Positions 33,204-44,321 are shown, numbered from the stretch's first letter. The stretch is 64,000 bases of DNA from Phyllobacterium sp. OV277 (GCF_900104355.1 NZ_FNIY01000005.1:62001-126000), one strand, 5' to 3'. Notes: generated from the letters alone by a model not told the origin. Made by a program: numbers and translations.

Positions 33204-34172
33204 ATGAGCCTTGAAACCAAAGACACCGGCACCACCCCGAAGCGGCGCTTCAATGTCCTGTTCGGACTGACGCTTTTTGCCCTGTTGCTGGTGCTGTGGC
33301 TGGTCCTTAGCCTTGCGACAGATAGTTTTTGGACCGGAAACAACATTTCCAATCTGCTGCGGCAAGGCTCGATGATTGCAATCCTCGCCATTGGCCAGAC
33401 CTTCGTCATCATTACCGGCGGCATTGATCTGTCTGTCGGCGCGATTGTTGGCTTCACCAGTGTTATCGTTGCCTGGCTTTTAGCCCATGGTTTTCCGGTC
33501 TGGGCAGCGATCCTGATTACGCTGGGCATCGGTGTGTGTATCGGGCTTTTCCACGGTTTCGGCATTGTGCGTCTCGGGCTTCCCCCGTTCATCATCACAC
33601 TCGCAACGCTCACGTCTCTGCGCGGCATCGGCCTGTTGATCACCAATGGCAACACGATCTCAATCGACAATGACCCATTTACCGAATTCTCCCGCAATGA
33701 TTTTGCCGGAGTACCCAACCTGTTCCTGATGGTGGTCCTCGTCGGCATTCCCGCCTACATCTTTCTAAGTCATAGTCGCTGGGGACGTTATCTATTTTCC
33801 GTGGGATCGAATGCGGAAGCCTCGCGTCTGTCCGGCGTCAATGTCAAAGGGACGATCTATCTCGCCTACACATTATCAGCCGTCTGCGCATCATTCGTAG
33901 GATTGCTGCTTGCCTCCCGCATCGGCGTTGGCAATGCAATGCAGGCCGAAGGATGGGAACTGCAAGCCATCGCTTCCTCGGTTATCGGCGGCACCAGTCT
34001 TTTCGGCGCGGTCGGCTCTATTCATGGGCCGCTGCTGGGCGCTTTCATTCTTGCGACCATCAACAATGGCGCTAACCTGCTCAATGTTAATTCCTTCTGG
34101 CAGCGGGTTATAACAGGCGTCCTGATCATTGTTATTGTGTACTTCGATCAGCTGCGCCGCAGGCGAAGATAG
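33204..34172 (+). CDS. Sugar ABC transporter permease (RbsC type)
   Basis: The 322-residue protein has eight to ten transmembrane helices and the RbsC family signatures GQTFVIITGGIDLSVGAIVG and GTSLFGAVGSIHGPLLGAF. It forms the homodimeric membrane channel for the sugar delivered by the binding protein 30556. It is the last gene of the operon; no clear terminator follows in the 188-base gap to arsH. Confidence 0.95.
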   Translation: MSLETKDTGTTPKRRFNVLFGLTLFALLLVLWLVLSLATDSFWTGNNISNLLRQGSMIAILAIGQTFVIITGGIDLSVGAIVGFTSVIVAWLLAHGFPVWAAILITLGIGVCIGLFHGFGIVRLGLPPFIITLATLTSLRGIGLLITNGNTISIDNDPFTEFSRNDFAGVPNLFLMVVLVGIPAYIFLSHSRWGRYLFSVGSNAEASRLSGVNVKGTIYLAYTLSAVCASFVGLLLASRIGVGNAMQAEGWELQAIASSVIGGTSLFGAVGSIHGPLLGAFILATINNGANLLNVNSFWQRVITGVLIIVIVYFDQLRRRRR

Positions 34173-34360
34173 GCGTTATTCGGGAACATTTGACCTATTC
34201 AAGGGTTTCTATAGTACCGAGAGTGAGTTTTGGGAGAGCTCTTGCTTTCGTCAGAGGTCTGGTCGAGCCATCGTGGAACTTCATCCTTCGATACTCCCAG
34301 ACCTCGTTCTATCCACTAGAGACGGCCGTTTCTCACAGGATGCGGCGGCGGAAACAGAGT

Positions 34361-35071
34361 TCATATGACACCCGTGAGATTAACGCGCCGTGCAAGAGCC
34401 ACGGCGCTTTCCTTACGCTCGCTATAACGGTTGGTGAGATAATCCGACACGTCGCGTGTCAGCAGCGTGAACTTCATAAGCTCCTCCATGACATCCACAA
34501 CGCGATCGTAATAGGCGGATGGTTTCATGTGGCCGTTTTCGTCAAACTCCTGATAGGCTTTGGCAACCGACGACTGGTTCGGGATTGTGACCATACGCAT
34601 CCAGCGTCCGAGAACCCGCATCTGGTTGACTGCATTAAACGACTGTGACCCGCCAGAAACCTGCATAACCGCAAGCGTTCGCCCCTGAGTAGGACGAATC
34701 GCACCCATGGCAAGTGGTATCCAGTCGATCTGTGATTTCATGACACCTGTCATGGCACCATGCCGCTCGGGACTGGTCCAGACCTGCCCTTCGGACCAGA
34801 GTGAAAGGTCGCGCAGTTCCTGCACCTTTGGATGATCAACGGGCGCGTCATCCGGCAAAGGCAATCCTGCTGGATCATAGACGCGAGTCTCCGCACCAAA
34901 ATACTCCAACAGGCGCGCTGCTTCTTGCGTTAGAAAGCGGCTGTAGGACACCTTCCGGATGGAGCCGTAAAGCAACAGGATACGCGGCCGGTGTGTCGAG
35001 AGCTGAACAGATAACTTTTCAGGATCAGGAATCTGCAGGGCCTCGGATAGAGTATTGGCTAAATCAGACAA
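34361..35071 (-). CDS. arsH: Arsenical resistance flavoprotein ArsH
   Basis: The protein matches ArsH throughout: [20 protein letters not shown] (FMN phosphate loop), [40 protein letters not shown] and [20 protein letters not shown]. ArsH is an NADPH-FMN enzyme that oxidises trivalent organoarsenicals to less toxic pentavalent forms. I favour a TTG start giving SDLANTL, as in relatives, with AAGGAAAG upstream (236 residues, eight-base overlap with arsC); an ATG six codons earlier at 35089 is the alternative. It is last in the ars operon. Confidence 0.95.
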   Translation of the reverse strand: MSDLANTLSEALQIPDPEKLSVQLSTHRPRILLLYGSIRKVSYSRFLTQEAARLLEYFGAETRVYDPAGLPLPDDAPVDHPKVQELRDLSLWSEGQVWTSPERHGAMTGVMKSQIDWIPLAMGAIRPTQGRTLAVMQVSGGSQSFNAVNQMRVLGRWMRMVTIPNQSSVAKAYQEFDENGHMKPSAYYDRVVDVMEELMKFTLLTRDVSDYLTNRYSERKESAVALARRVNLTGVI

Positions 35072-35486
35072 TGCGCTTTCCTTTAGCATCAATGACCACT
35101 TCACCATCTTCCTTGGTGAAAGCTCGCTTTGGTGGGCTCGGGAGTATGTCAAGGACAAGCTCAGACGGTCGGCTTAGGCGTACGCCTTTTTCAGTCACCA
35201 CAAACGGGCGGTTAATCAGGATCGGATGGGCTTCCATCGCATCCAGCAATTGTTCATCTGTCAAATCCGGGTCATCGAGCCCAAGCTCCGCATAGGGCGT
35301 GCCCTTTTCGCGAATGGCTTCGCGCACCGTCAACCCTGCTCTTCGAATGATATCTTTCAGCTCCTGACGTGCTGGAGGTGTCTTCAGATACTGGATTATG
35401 GTTGGCTCAATACCTGCATTCCGGATCATTGCGAGCACATTGCGCGACGTGCCACAGGCAGGATTATGATAAATGGTGACAGTCAT
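35064..35486 (-). CDS. arsC: Arsenate reductase, glutaredoxin-dependent
   Basis: The 140-residue protein has the ArsC active site [10 protein letters not shown]: His7, nucleophile Cys11 and Arg15. Later arsenate-binding arginines fall in the expected region ([20 protein letters not shown]). It reduces arsenate to arsenite using glutathione and glutaredoxin, so Acr3 can export it. Its ATG overlaps the acr3 stop as ATGA; the upstream extension of the frame is not coding. Confidence 0.96.
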   Translation of the reverse strand: MTVTIYHNPACGTSRNVLAMIRNAGIEPTIIQYLKTPPARQELKDIIRRAGLTVREAIREKGTPYAELGLDDPDLTDEQLLDAMEAHPILINRPFVVTEKGVRLSRPSELVLDILPSPPKRAFTKEDGEVVIDAKGKRIV

Positions 35487-36547
35487 TAGATGGCCCTTTC
35501 CGCTTTTTGAACGTTCTGGACGGCGGCTCCGCGCTCGTACCAATTCTTGCTTCGGTTGACGATCCACACCACCGACAACATGACTGGCACTTCAATCAAC
35601 ACACCGACGACAGTAGCGAGTGCGGCACCGGAGTTAAAACCAAACAAACTAATCGCAGCGGCCACCGCCAGTTCGAAGAAGTTACTTGCCCCGATCAATG
35701 CAGACGGCCCGGCGACACAATGCTGTTCACCACTGATACGATTAAGGAGATAGGCAAGGCCTGAATTGAAATAGACCTGTATCAAGATCGGTACGGCTAG
35801 AAGCGCAATCACCAGCGGTTGAGCGATAATCTGCTTCCCCTGAAAGCCGAAGAGCATCACCAATGTTGTCAGCAATGCCACAAGCGATAGCGGTTGAAGA
35901 ATACCGACTAATCGATCAAAGGCCGCCTTGCCTCCATTTGCCAGCAACCACCGGCGAATGATCTGGGCGATGATGACCGGAACAATGATGTATAGAACCA
36001 CCGATATGATAAGCGTATCCCATGGCACGGTGATTGCCGAAAGACCAAGAAGCAGGCCCACAATAGGGGCAAACGCAACGACCATAATCGCATCGTTCAA
36101 AGCCACCTGAGACAAGGTGAAATGTGGTTCGCCCTTCGTGAGGTTAGACCAGACAAAAACCATGGCTGTGCAAGGCGCAGCGGCTAGAATGATCAGCCCA
36201 GCAATATAGGAATCGATCTGTATAGCAGGCAAATATGGTCGAAAGAGCCAACCGACAAATACCCAGCCAAGCAACGCCATGGAGAATGGTTTTATAGCCC
36301 AATTGATAAACAGGGTTACACCAATTCCACGCCAATAAGCGCCGACCGTACGCAGCGACGCAAAGTCGATACGCAGCAACATCGGAATGATCATCAACCA
36401 TATGAGAACAGCCATCGGAATGTTCACTTGGGCGTATTCAGCAGCGCCGATAGCCTGAAACACGCCCGGAATAAAATGGCCAAGCGCAATCCCAGCAACA
36501 ATGCATAGGGCAACCCACAGAGTGAGGTAGCGTTCAAAGACAGACAT
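35486..36547 (-). CDS. acr3: Arsenite efflux transporter, Acr3 family
   Basis: The 353-residue protein has ten predicted transmembrane helices and Acr3 signatures: MAVLIWLMIIPMLLRIDFAS, the conserved AAPCTAMVFVWSNLTKGEPH with the essential Cys in helix 4, and ALIGASNFFELAVAAAISLF. It exports arsenite using the proton gradient. AGGAAA precedes the ATG. It is the ACR3 type rather than E. coli ArsB. Confidence 0.96.
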   Translation of the reverse strand: MSVFERYLTLWVALCIVAGIALGHFIPGVFQAIGAAEYAQVNIPMAVLIWLMIIPMLLRIDFASLRTVGAYWRGIGVTLFINWAIKPFSMALLGWVFVGWLFRPYLPAIQIDSYIAGLIILAAAPCTAMVFVWSNLTKGEPHFTLSQVALNDAIMVVAFAPIVGLLLGLSAITVPWDTLIISVVLYIIVPVIIAQIIRRWLLANGGKAAFDRLVGILQPLSLVALLTTLVMLFGFQGKQIIAQPLVIALLAVPILIQVYFNSGLAYLLNRISGEQHCVAGPSALIGASNFFELAVAAAISLFGFNSGAALATVVGVLIEVPVMLSVVWIVNRSKNWYERGAAVQNVQKAERAI

Positions 36548-36702
36548 TGGCTTTCCTATAGAAAACGGATCGCGTCAAAATGGATATTGGGGCCGGATAC
36601 AGCCCAGGACTTGCAGCATTGGCAGAATGTCAAACGGCACGGCATCCGCTGTTGAATCGTACAGAATTGCCTCTACACAGGAACAGGACATCATAGACGC
36701 GA

Positions 36703-37059
36703 TCAGTCATTGAACTTCTCCTTGGGCGGGCAACATGGAACGATATCAGTGATGAGCGGAGTGCAAATGTCCGGATGACCTGCGCAGCAATCCTTCAGCA
36801 GATAACTGATCGCAGCGCGAAGATTCTCGAACCTCGCGCGATAAATAATGGAACGGCTGTGGCGGACAGAAGAGATCAGTCCCGCGCGCGACAATATCGC
36901 CAGATGCGCCGACATCGTGTTTTGCGGAATATCCAGCAGTCGCGATATCTCTCCCGCCGCTATTCCTTCCGGTTCACGCATCACAATCAGCTTGAATGCA
37001 TCCATGCGCGATGATTGGGCAAGGGCCGAAAAAGCCTCAATGGTTTGATCTTTTTCCAT
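36703..37059 (-). CDS. arsR: ArsR-family metalloregulator
   Basis: The 118-residue protein is a winged-helix ArsR repressor (ISRLLDIPQNTMSAHLAILS is the recognition helix region). Unlike the E. coli protein it has no CVC in that helix; instead Cys cluster at the C-terminus (Cys91, 92, 99, 109, 110: KDCCAGHPDIC and PCC), a recognised alternative As(III) site in alphaproteobacterial ArsR. Arsenite binding should release it from the operator overlapping its start codon. A 155-base gap separates it from acr3. Confidence 0.94.
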   Translation of the reverse strand: MEKDQTIEAFSALAQSSRMDAFKLIVMREPEGIAAGEISRLLDIPQNTMSAHLAILSRAGLISSVRHSRSIIYRARFENLRAAISYLLKDCCAGHPDICTPLITDIVPCCPPKEKFND

Positions 37060-37080
37060 ATATCTGGATTTATAGATATA
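37059..37080. promoter_or_regulatory. ArsR operator
   Basis: TATATCT and AGATATA form a perfect 7-bp inverted repeat with an eight-base spacer. The left arm begins at the last base of the arsR start codon, the expected position for autorepression. Confidence 0.7.
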
Positions 37081-37140
37081 ATATCAGACTGTCAAGTCAA
37101 TTTCATGTGAGCATTCGTCAATCAGCGGTCAGACACCTTG

Positions 37141-38526
37141 CTATGAATGATCCAAAGGCGCCAGATCGCCCAAGACGGTCGGAATAAGCTCGGAGACTGT
37201 CGGGTGTATTGGCACTGCCCATTTGAGCGTTGGATAGTCCATCTTCGCGCTCATGGCATCGAGTATCCCGTGGATCGCCTCATCACCGCTTGTTCCCAGA
37301 ATAGCCGCGCCCAATATCTGCTTTGTCTGAGCATCAGCAACGATCTTCATGAAGCCCTGTGTTTCGCCCTTCTCCACAGCGCGGCCAACACGCGTCATCG
37401 GTCGTTTGGATATAAGAATAGGGCGACCCGTTGCCTTGGCCTGCGTCTCGCTCATTCCCACCCGGCCAAGTGGCGGATCGATATAAAGGGCATAGCCCTG
37501 CACGCGCTCGCTAACCCTGCGGTCTTCCCCGTCCAGAAGATTGGCCGCGACAATCTCGAAATCATTATAGGCCGTGTGGGTGAAAGCACCCTTGCCATTG
37601 CAATCTCCAAGAGCCCAGATGCCTTCAACGCTTGTTGCGAGATAATCGTCGACCTTGATGTAGCCCCGCTCGTCGGTGGCAATACCCGCCTTGTCCAGAT
37701 CAAGATCGTCAGTATTGGGACGGCGACCAATCGCCAGAAGCACATGCGAACCGACAGCACTGCGCTCGTCAGAGTCGCAATCAAGGTGAACTTCCGTACC
37801 GCCTTCATGCGGTTTGAAAGCGATACAGTTTGCGTTGAGACGGCAGGAAATACCTTCGTTTTCCAGAATATCCTTTATGGCTTCGGATACATCCTCGTCT
37901 TCGCGCCCGACCAAGCGAGGACCTTTTTCGACAATGGTCACCTGCGATCCAAAACGCCGGTACATCTGCGCAAATTCGAGGCCGATGTAACTGCCACCGA
38001 TCACCACCAGATGTTTCGGCAGAACATCAAGCTGCATCATGCCAGTGTTGGTAAGATAGTCGATATCACCGATACCCGGCATGTCAGGGATATTGGCGCG
38101 CCCGCCCACATTCAGGAAAATGCGCGGAGCATCAAAGAGCACCCCGTCAATGCTGATCGTATGCGGGCCAGTAAACCGGGCATGACCTTCAATAACAGTG
38201 CAATTCTTCATGCCGCGCAGCCAGTTCTCGACACCTGTGCGGGCGTTAAGAGTAACGGTATCGGCTCTTTGCCGCACCCGTTGCATATCAACCCGAATGG
38301 GTTGCTCGATGACAACGCCGTAGTCCCCACCCCGGCGGGCGAGATGCGCCGCATAGGCGCTGGCGACCATCGTCTTTGTCGGCATGCAGCCGGTGTTGAC
38401 GCAGGTGCCGCCGAACAATTTTCGCTCGACCATCAATACCTTCATACCCGAAGTGGTCAGCCGGCCCGCCAGCGATGGACCCGCCTGTCCGGCACCGATA
38501 ATGATCGCGTCAAAAGACTGGCTCAT
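37141..38526 (-). CDS. FAD-dependent pyridine nucleotide-disulfide oxidoreductase (MerA/Lpd-like)
   Basis: The 461-residue protein is a class I disulfide reductase: FAD motif AIIIGAGQAGPSLAGRL, redox-active disulfide GGTCVNTGCMPTKT, NAD(P) motif VVIGGSYIGLEFAQMYRRFG, second FAD contact GIWALGDCNG and the C-terminal His-Glu of the dimer partner (PIHPTVSELIPTVLG). It has no N-terminal metal-binding domain and no C-terminal Cys pair, so it is not a true mercuric reductase. It lies upstream of arsR on the same strand, 81 bases away, and may belong to the arsenic island. Substrate unknown. Confidence 0.9.
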   Translation of the reverse strand: MSQSFDAIIIGAGQAGPSLAGRLTTSGMKVLMVERKLFGGTCVNTGCMPTKTMVASAYAAHLARRGGDYGVVIEQPIRVDMQRVRQRADTVTLNARTGVENWLRGMKNCTVIEGHARFTGPHTISIDGVLFDAPRIFLNVGGRANIPDMPGIGDIDYLTNTGMMQLDVLPKHLVVIGGSYIGLEFAQMYRRFGSQVTIVEKGPRLVGREDEDVSEAIKDILENEGISCRLNANCIAFKPHEGGTEVHLDCDSDERSAVGSHVLLAIGRRPNTDDLDLDKAGIATDERGYIKVDDYLATSVEGIWALGDCNGKGAFTHTAYNDFEIVAANLLDGEDRRVSERVQGYALYIDPPLGRVGMSETQAKATGRPILISKRPMTRVGRAVEKGETQGFMKIVADAQTKQILGAAILGTSGDEAIHGILDAMSAKMDYPTLKWAVPIHPTVSELIPTVLGDLAPLDHS

Positions 38527-38705
38527 GGCAATGCTCCATCAAGAAAGATTGGGATAGGGTAGCAACAGTGAGGTCGCCATGAAAGGCGTGTGACGCCCAT
38601 GCTGCGGAGTGAACGTATCGACACCCGTATGCAAGACCTTTAGAACAGCGGAAAGAAAATGGTCCCATCTGCACAAACCAATCCACATTCTGTTAGAAGC
38701 AAACA

Positions 38706-39866
38706 ATGAACTATGTCAGGCAAGCCATAGCCAGCCTTACCATTTTCGCGACGACAAGCGTATGGGAACTCCGGTCACTGGCAAAGCCCGGACCAAGAAT
38801 GGTCGATGAATTCGAATGCGTTGTATCCGTTCTCCTCGCCATCATCTTCGCGCATATTCTTGGCGCACAGAATGTCGGCTGGGCTGCCTTCAGTGGCTAT
38901 ATGGTCATGCGGTCCCATGTATCGGAAAGTCTCACCCGAGGGATTTTGCGCATCATCGGAACGTCAGCAGGCGCAGGCGCGGCTCTGGGTTTGGCGCCTT
39001 TGGTTATCGGTAATCCATTACTTTTATGCCTATCCCTTGTCATTTTTGGTGGGGTCACACTCTACTTCGCACTTGTTGGAAAACGCAGCTACGCCTGGCT
39101 GTTTACAGGGCTGACATTCTGCATGGTACTGATCGATGGCATGAAGCACCCATCAGGGTCAGTTTTACCCTTTGCCCAATCGCGTCTTGTCGAAATCCTT
39201 GCGGGAACCCTCGCCTGCATTCTAGTCAGTGCTGTCTCGACCTTCACAATCAGGCGCAGATTACCGCGACAATCAAAGGAAACGCCCGTTCAGGCGGCCA
39301 TAAGACACTCCGTCGTCTGGCATAAGGGCGCAGCAAAGCATTCGGTACAGGCGGCAATCGCTCTCGGGCTCATTCCATGGATATGGGTATGGACCGGCAT
39401 CACTTCACTGAGCCAGTCGAGCATCACAATCATGGCTGTGATGATGATCCCCGTGACCAGCCTATCAACCAGTGTGCTGAACCCGATCACATCGCGGCTG
39501 ATCCTGCGCTTCGTCGGTTGCAGCGTGGGTGGGTTGATCGCCACCGCAATTCTGCTGAGCAGTCATCAGTCGCCCATTCTCATGACAATGGGTGTCTGTA
39601 TCGGTGTTCTTGTCGGACGGCATATCGAAAACAGCAACTCGTCGATCAGCTATATCGGCACGCAATTTGTTCTGGCTTTTCTTGTTGTGCTTGTGCCTGA
39701 TACCTATACCAATGCGGCGCTTGAACCCGGCATGGAGCGCCTTGCTGGCATCCTGTTTGGTGTGGTTATTCTTGAGCCGGTCCTGCTCATCTCCCACTAT
39801 CTGTTTCGCGATCATCCACCCCGGAATGACGGCGTCGACATGAAGCAGCCATCATCAAACGAGTAA
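38706..39866 (+). CDS. FUSC-family membrane protein
   Basis: The 386-residue protein has two similar halves of transmembrane helices, typical of the fusaric-acid-resistance/aromatic efflux (FUSC) fold: GWAAFSGYMVMRSHVSESLT in the first half and SQSSITIMAVMMIPVTSLST in the second. FUSC proteins export aromatic acids, often with a membrane-fusion partner, but none is encoded here and the protein lacks the long soluble region of AaeB. A start at residue 32 (MVDEFE) is possible. It is alone on its transcript. Confidence 0.85.
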   Translation: MNYVRQAIASLTIFATTSVWELRSLAKPGPRMVDEFECVVSVLLAIIFAHILGAQNVGWAAFSGYMVMRSHVSESLTRGILRIIGTSAGAGAALGLAPLVIGNPLLLCLSLVIFGGVTLYFALVGKRSYAWLFTGLTFCMVLIDGMKHPSGSVLPFAQSRLVEILAGTLACILVSAVSTFTIRRRLPRQSKETPVQAAIRHSVVWHKGAAKHSVQAAIALGLIPWIWVWTGITSLSQSSITIMAVMMIPVTSLSTSVLNPITSRLILRFVGCSVGGLIATAILLSSHQSPILMTMGVCIGVLVGRHIENSNSSISYIGTQFVLAFLVVLVPDTYTNAALEPGMERLAGILFGVVILEPVLLISHYLFRDHPPRNDGVDMKQPSSNE

Positions 39867-39902
39867 GCCACATTCTTGCGCAAAACTTTACGCGCGACAA
39901 TT

Positions 39903-39926
39903 TTTATATTGACATAGCAATATAAA
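39903..39926. promoter_or_regulatory. Operator of the second ribose-type ABC operon
   Basis: TTTATATTG and CAATATAAA are perfect 9-bp arms with a six-base spacer. The site lies 149 bases before the binding-protein start codon. No regulator gene is adjacent; the XRE gene 43542 at the operon's far end is a candidate. Confidence 0.6.
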
Positions 39927-40074
39927 TTGCACATCCATGCAGTGGACGAAGGTGGGAGGAGCATGGCCATCGCCAATGGACTTGAGCACGGCAAACAGGC
40001 TGCGCAATGTCCGGCAATATTTCGCTAATGCCCAACCGCCGGATTTCGAGAAAACAACTGTTCTGGAGGGAACA

Positions 40075-40974
40075 ATGATCCGCACCCATTTTACCAAACT
40101 GCTTCTTGCCGGCGCGGTAGCGCTCATGGCTACAGGTGCCTATGCTGAAGGCATCGGCGCTTCCCTGCTCACGCAGCAGCATCCATTCTACATCTCGCTT
40201 GCTTCCGCCATGACCGCAGAAGCCAAGGCGGAAAACGTGCCGCTTGAAATTGCGATTGCCAATCAGGATCTGAACAAGCAGCTCGCCGATGTGGAAGATT
40301 TCATCACCAAGGGCGTCAGTGTCATCATCATTTCGCCTGTAGATAGCACAGGCGTAAAATCCGCCATCACCAAAGCCCAGAAGGCAGGCATCAAGGTCAT
40401 CACCGTGGATGTTCCCGCCAAGGGCGTTGAAGTGACTTCGCATGTCGGCACCGACAATTACACCGGCGGCGTCAAGGCGGGCGAGTTGATGGCCAAGCAG
40501 ATCGGCGACAAGGGCAATGTTGCGGTTATCGACTACCCGACGGTGCAATCCGTCGTGGATCGCGTCGAAGGCTTCAAGAAGGCAATTGCTGCACATCCTG
40601 ATATCAAGATCGTCTCCATCCAGACCGGCATTACCCGGCCGGAGGCGCTAGCCGCTGCCCAGAACATTCTGCAGGCAAATCCTGATGTGGTCGGCATTTT
40701 CGGCTTTGGCGATGATGCGGCGCTGGCCGCTGCTTCTGCAGTCAAGTCGGCAAAGCTTCAGGAACAGGTCAAGGTCATCGGCTTTGACGGTATGGAAGAA
40801 GCCCGCAATGCGGTGAAAAACGACCCTGTTATGGTTGGCGTTATTGCGCAGTATCCGGACCAGATGGGCAAAGTCGCGGTCGAGACCGCGGGCAAGATCA
40901 TCAAGGGCGAGACGGTTGAAGCCAAGCAGCCAATCGTTCCTGGTGTCGTCACCAAGGCTGGCGAAGAAAAGTAA
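40075..40974 (+). CDS. Sugar ABC transporter periplasmic binding protein (RbsB type)
   Basis: The 299-residue protein begins at MIRTHFTKLL with GGAGGGAACA upstream; the open frame extends 46 codons further without support. It has a Sec signal ending AYAEG and the ribose-binding fold: EDFITKGVSVIIISPVDSTG, IKVITVDVPAKGVE, and hinge segments GIFGFGDDAALAAASAV and VIGFDGMEEARNAVKN. The last positions match the ribose/allose/autoinducer-2-like receptors; the exact sugar is not clear. It begins a three-gene operon. Confidence 0.94.
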   Translation: MIRTHFTKLLLAGAVALMATGAYAEGIGASLLTQQHPFYISLASAMTAEAKAENVPLEIAIANQDLNKQLADVEDFITKGVSVIIISPVDSTGVKSAITKAQKAGIKVITVDVPAKGVEVTSHVGTDNYTGGVKAGELMAKQIGDKGNVAVIDYPTVQSVVDRVEGFKKAIAAHPDIKIVSIQTGITRPEALAAAQNILQANPDVVGIFGFGDDAALAAASAVKSAKLQEQVKVIGFDGMEEARNAVKNDPVMVGVIAQYPDQMGKVAVETAGKIIKGETVEAKQPIVPGVVTKAGEEK

Positions 40975-41000
40975 CCTCGCAAAGGTCTCCACTCAATAAT

Positions 41001-41032
41001 GCCACCCGCGCGAATACATCTTCGCGGGTGGC
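41001..41032 (+). other. Intercistronic hairpin between binding-protein and ATPase genes
   Basis: GCCACCCGCG-C-GAA and TTCGCGGGTGGC pair with one bulged base around a six-base loop. There is no T-run. Such stems protect the upstream binding-protein message from 3' decay and so raise its level relative to membrane components. Confidence 0.65.
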
Positions 41033-41065
41033 CGTATGGAAAGACCTCCGGTAGGATTGTCGTTC

Positions 41066-42576
<1,511 letters not shown>

Positions 42577-42580
<4 letters not shown>

Positions 42581-43545
42581 CCAATTCTACCGAGACGAAG
42601 CAGGCGCTTCTGGCTTCCCCCCTCATCCGGCAATATGGTGGCATTGTCATCTCGCTGATCATCCTGTGTCTGGTCTTTTCAACGATCAGCCCGCGCTTCC
42701 TTGCCTTCAACAATTTCATGAATATCATGCAGCAAGTGGCTGTGATTGCTGTTGCTGCCTATGGCATGACCTATGTGATCCTGCTTGGCGATATTGACCT
42801 CTCTGTCGGCTCGATCATTGCCGTGGCGGGCATGGTCGCTGCGCAAGCCTTTTCCATGGGTTTTGGTTTTGTCCCAACAGTGTTCATAACGCTTGCAGCT
42901 GGTGCGATCATGGGCGGGCTTAACGGTGTTCTCTCGGCAAAACTCATGCTGCCTTCGTTCATCGTCACGGTCGCCACGATGGGTATCTATCGCGGAGCCG
43001 TCAGCCTGCCGACCAATGGCGCGCCGGCTTCCATCGACAATGAAACCTGGCTGGCGATTGGTAGCGAAAGCTGGCTTGGTCTGCCTATCATCATCTGGAT
43101 CGTCATTGCGCTCTTCGCGATCAATCACATTGTCCTGTCCCGCACGATCTTCGGCCGCCGTGCCTATCTTGCTGGTGGCAATCGCGAGGCTGCAATCTAT
43201 TCCGGCATTCGCGTTGACCGCTTGAAGATCATCATTTTCATGATCTCCGGCGTGATGGCAGCTATCAGCGGAATCCTGCTGTCGTCGCGGCTTTCCTCGG
43301 CACAAACCAATGCGGGCATGGGCTATGAGCTGGATGCGATTGCCGCTGTTGTGCTTGGCGGCACCAGTCTTGCAGGCGGTGTCGGCACAATGGTTGGGAC
43401 CATCCTTGGCGCGCTGATTATCGGCGTTATCAACAACGGCATGAATATGCTGGCCGTTCCGTATTTCTACCAGCTCATCTTCAAGGGTATCGTTATTCTC
43501 TTTGCTGTCTGGCTCGATGTGCGCAGCAAGTCGATGCGCGCTTAA
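42577..43545 (+). CDS. Sugar ABC transporter permease (RbsC type)
   Basis: The 322-residue protein has the RbsC-type helices and signatures YVILLGDIDLSVGSIIAVAG and LGGTSLAGGVGTMVGTILGA. Start ATG overlaps the ATPase stop. Its TAA overlaps the stop of the convergent XRE gene in the shared TTAA. Confidence 0.95.
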
Positions 43546-44321
43546 TCGACTGCAGCCGGTCCGGGCAGGAACACGGCAAAGGGTTCCTCCACCGTGCGCT
43601 TGAGATAAGCGAGATAAGACGCGTAGCTGGCGTGATCAGGGGCGATACGCCCGAACTGTGCATCCGGTGCCGACCCCATCGGAATGAGCACAATTGGCGC
43701 CGAAACCGGTGTCAGTTGTGCACCGCGCCCGGCCTGCAATGTGGTAAGGATGCCATACATCTCCCCTGTGATGGACGGGCGCGAGATGATGATCAGGCGA
43801 TGCTGCCCTGATGTATTGGTCGCAAGGTAGATATGGCCGGAAAGGTTTGGAATGGCCACTGTACCCTGCTGGGTAAAGGCAGCATCCAGCCGTTCCTTTT
43901 CGATGAAACGCAGGTTGGACGAGGCATCGTTCCAGCCGATTTCGGTGCAATAGGCAAAAATGGCTTTCGGATCACCAAACGAGGGGCGCAAGGTCAGATA
44001 CCGGCCTTCAATCCATCCGACGGCGGCGCGGGAGTAGGCACCAAAATCCTCGCTGGCGTGACCGTGGCTTGGCAGCGGTGGGTTATCATGACTGTCAGCG
44101 CCGCGCAGACGCATGCCAAGCGCCTCTTCAAGCCTGATCGTTGTTGCCAGCGTGAATGGACGATGGCCTGACAGAGCCTTCTCCAGCGTGGAAAGGCTGA
44201 TTTTCGCCTGATCGGCCAGATACTGCCGCGAAATGCGCCGGCGCGCCATTTCCTCGCGGATTTTCGCGGCGACCGTATCGTTCTGCCGTTCTGATAACTG
44301 GCTGTCTATATCCCCGGCCAT
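43542..44321 (-). CDS. XRE-family regulator with large C-terminal domain
   Basis: The 259-residue protein has a Cro/CI-type helix-turn-helix at about residues 18-75 (ISRQYLADQAKISLSTLEKA, then ALSGHRPFTLATTIRLEEAL). The remaining 180 residues form a domain I cannot name, with FGAYSRAAVGWIEGRYLTLR and GHIYLATNTSGQHRLIIISR, probably a ligand-binding or barrel-like fold. It is divergent from the sortase-substrate gene and convergent with the ABC operon, so it could regulate either. ATG start with AGGGG upstream. Confidence 0.82.
   Translation of the reverse strand: MAGDIDSQLSERQNDTVAAKIREEMARRRISRQYLADQAKISLSTLEKALSGHRPFTLATTIRLEEALGMRLRGADSHDNPPLPSHGHASEDFGAYSRAAVGWIEGRYLTLRPSFGDPKAIFAYCTEIGWNDASSNLRFIEKERLDAAFTQQGTVAIPNLSGHIYLATNTSGQHRLIIISRPSITGEMYGILTTLQAGRGAQLTPVSAPIVLIPMGSAPDAQFGRIAPDHASYASYLAYLKRTVEEPFAVFLPGPAAVD

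Noticed and set aside
37147-38562. A 471-codon open frame antisense to the flavin disulfide reductase
   Set aside because: It is an exact shadow of a well recognised gene, shows no domain pattern and has atypical composition; antisense frames of this length are common in GC-rich genes.
39909-39926. TTGACA and TATAAA close together upstream of the second ribose-type operon
   Set aside because: They are only six bases apart and cannot be a -35/-10 pair; they are better explained as parts of the 9-bp inverted repeat.
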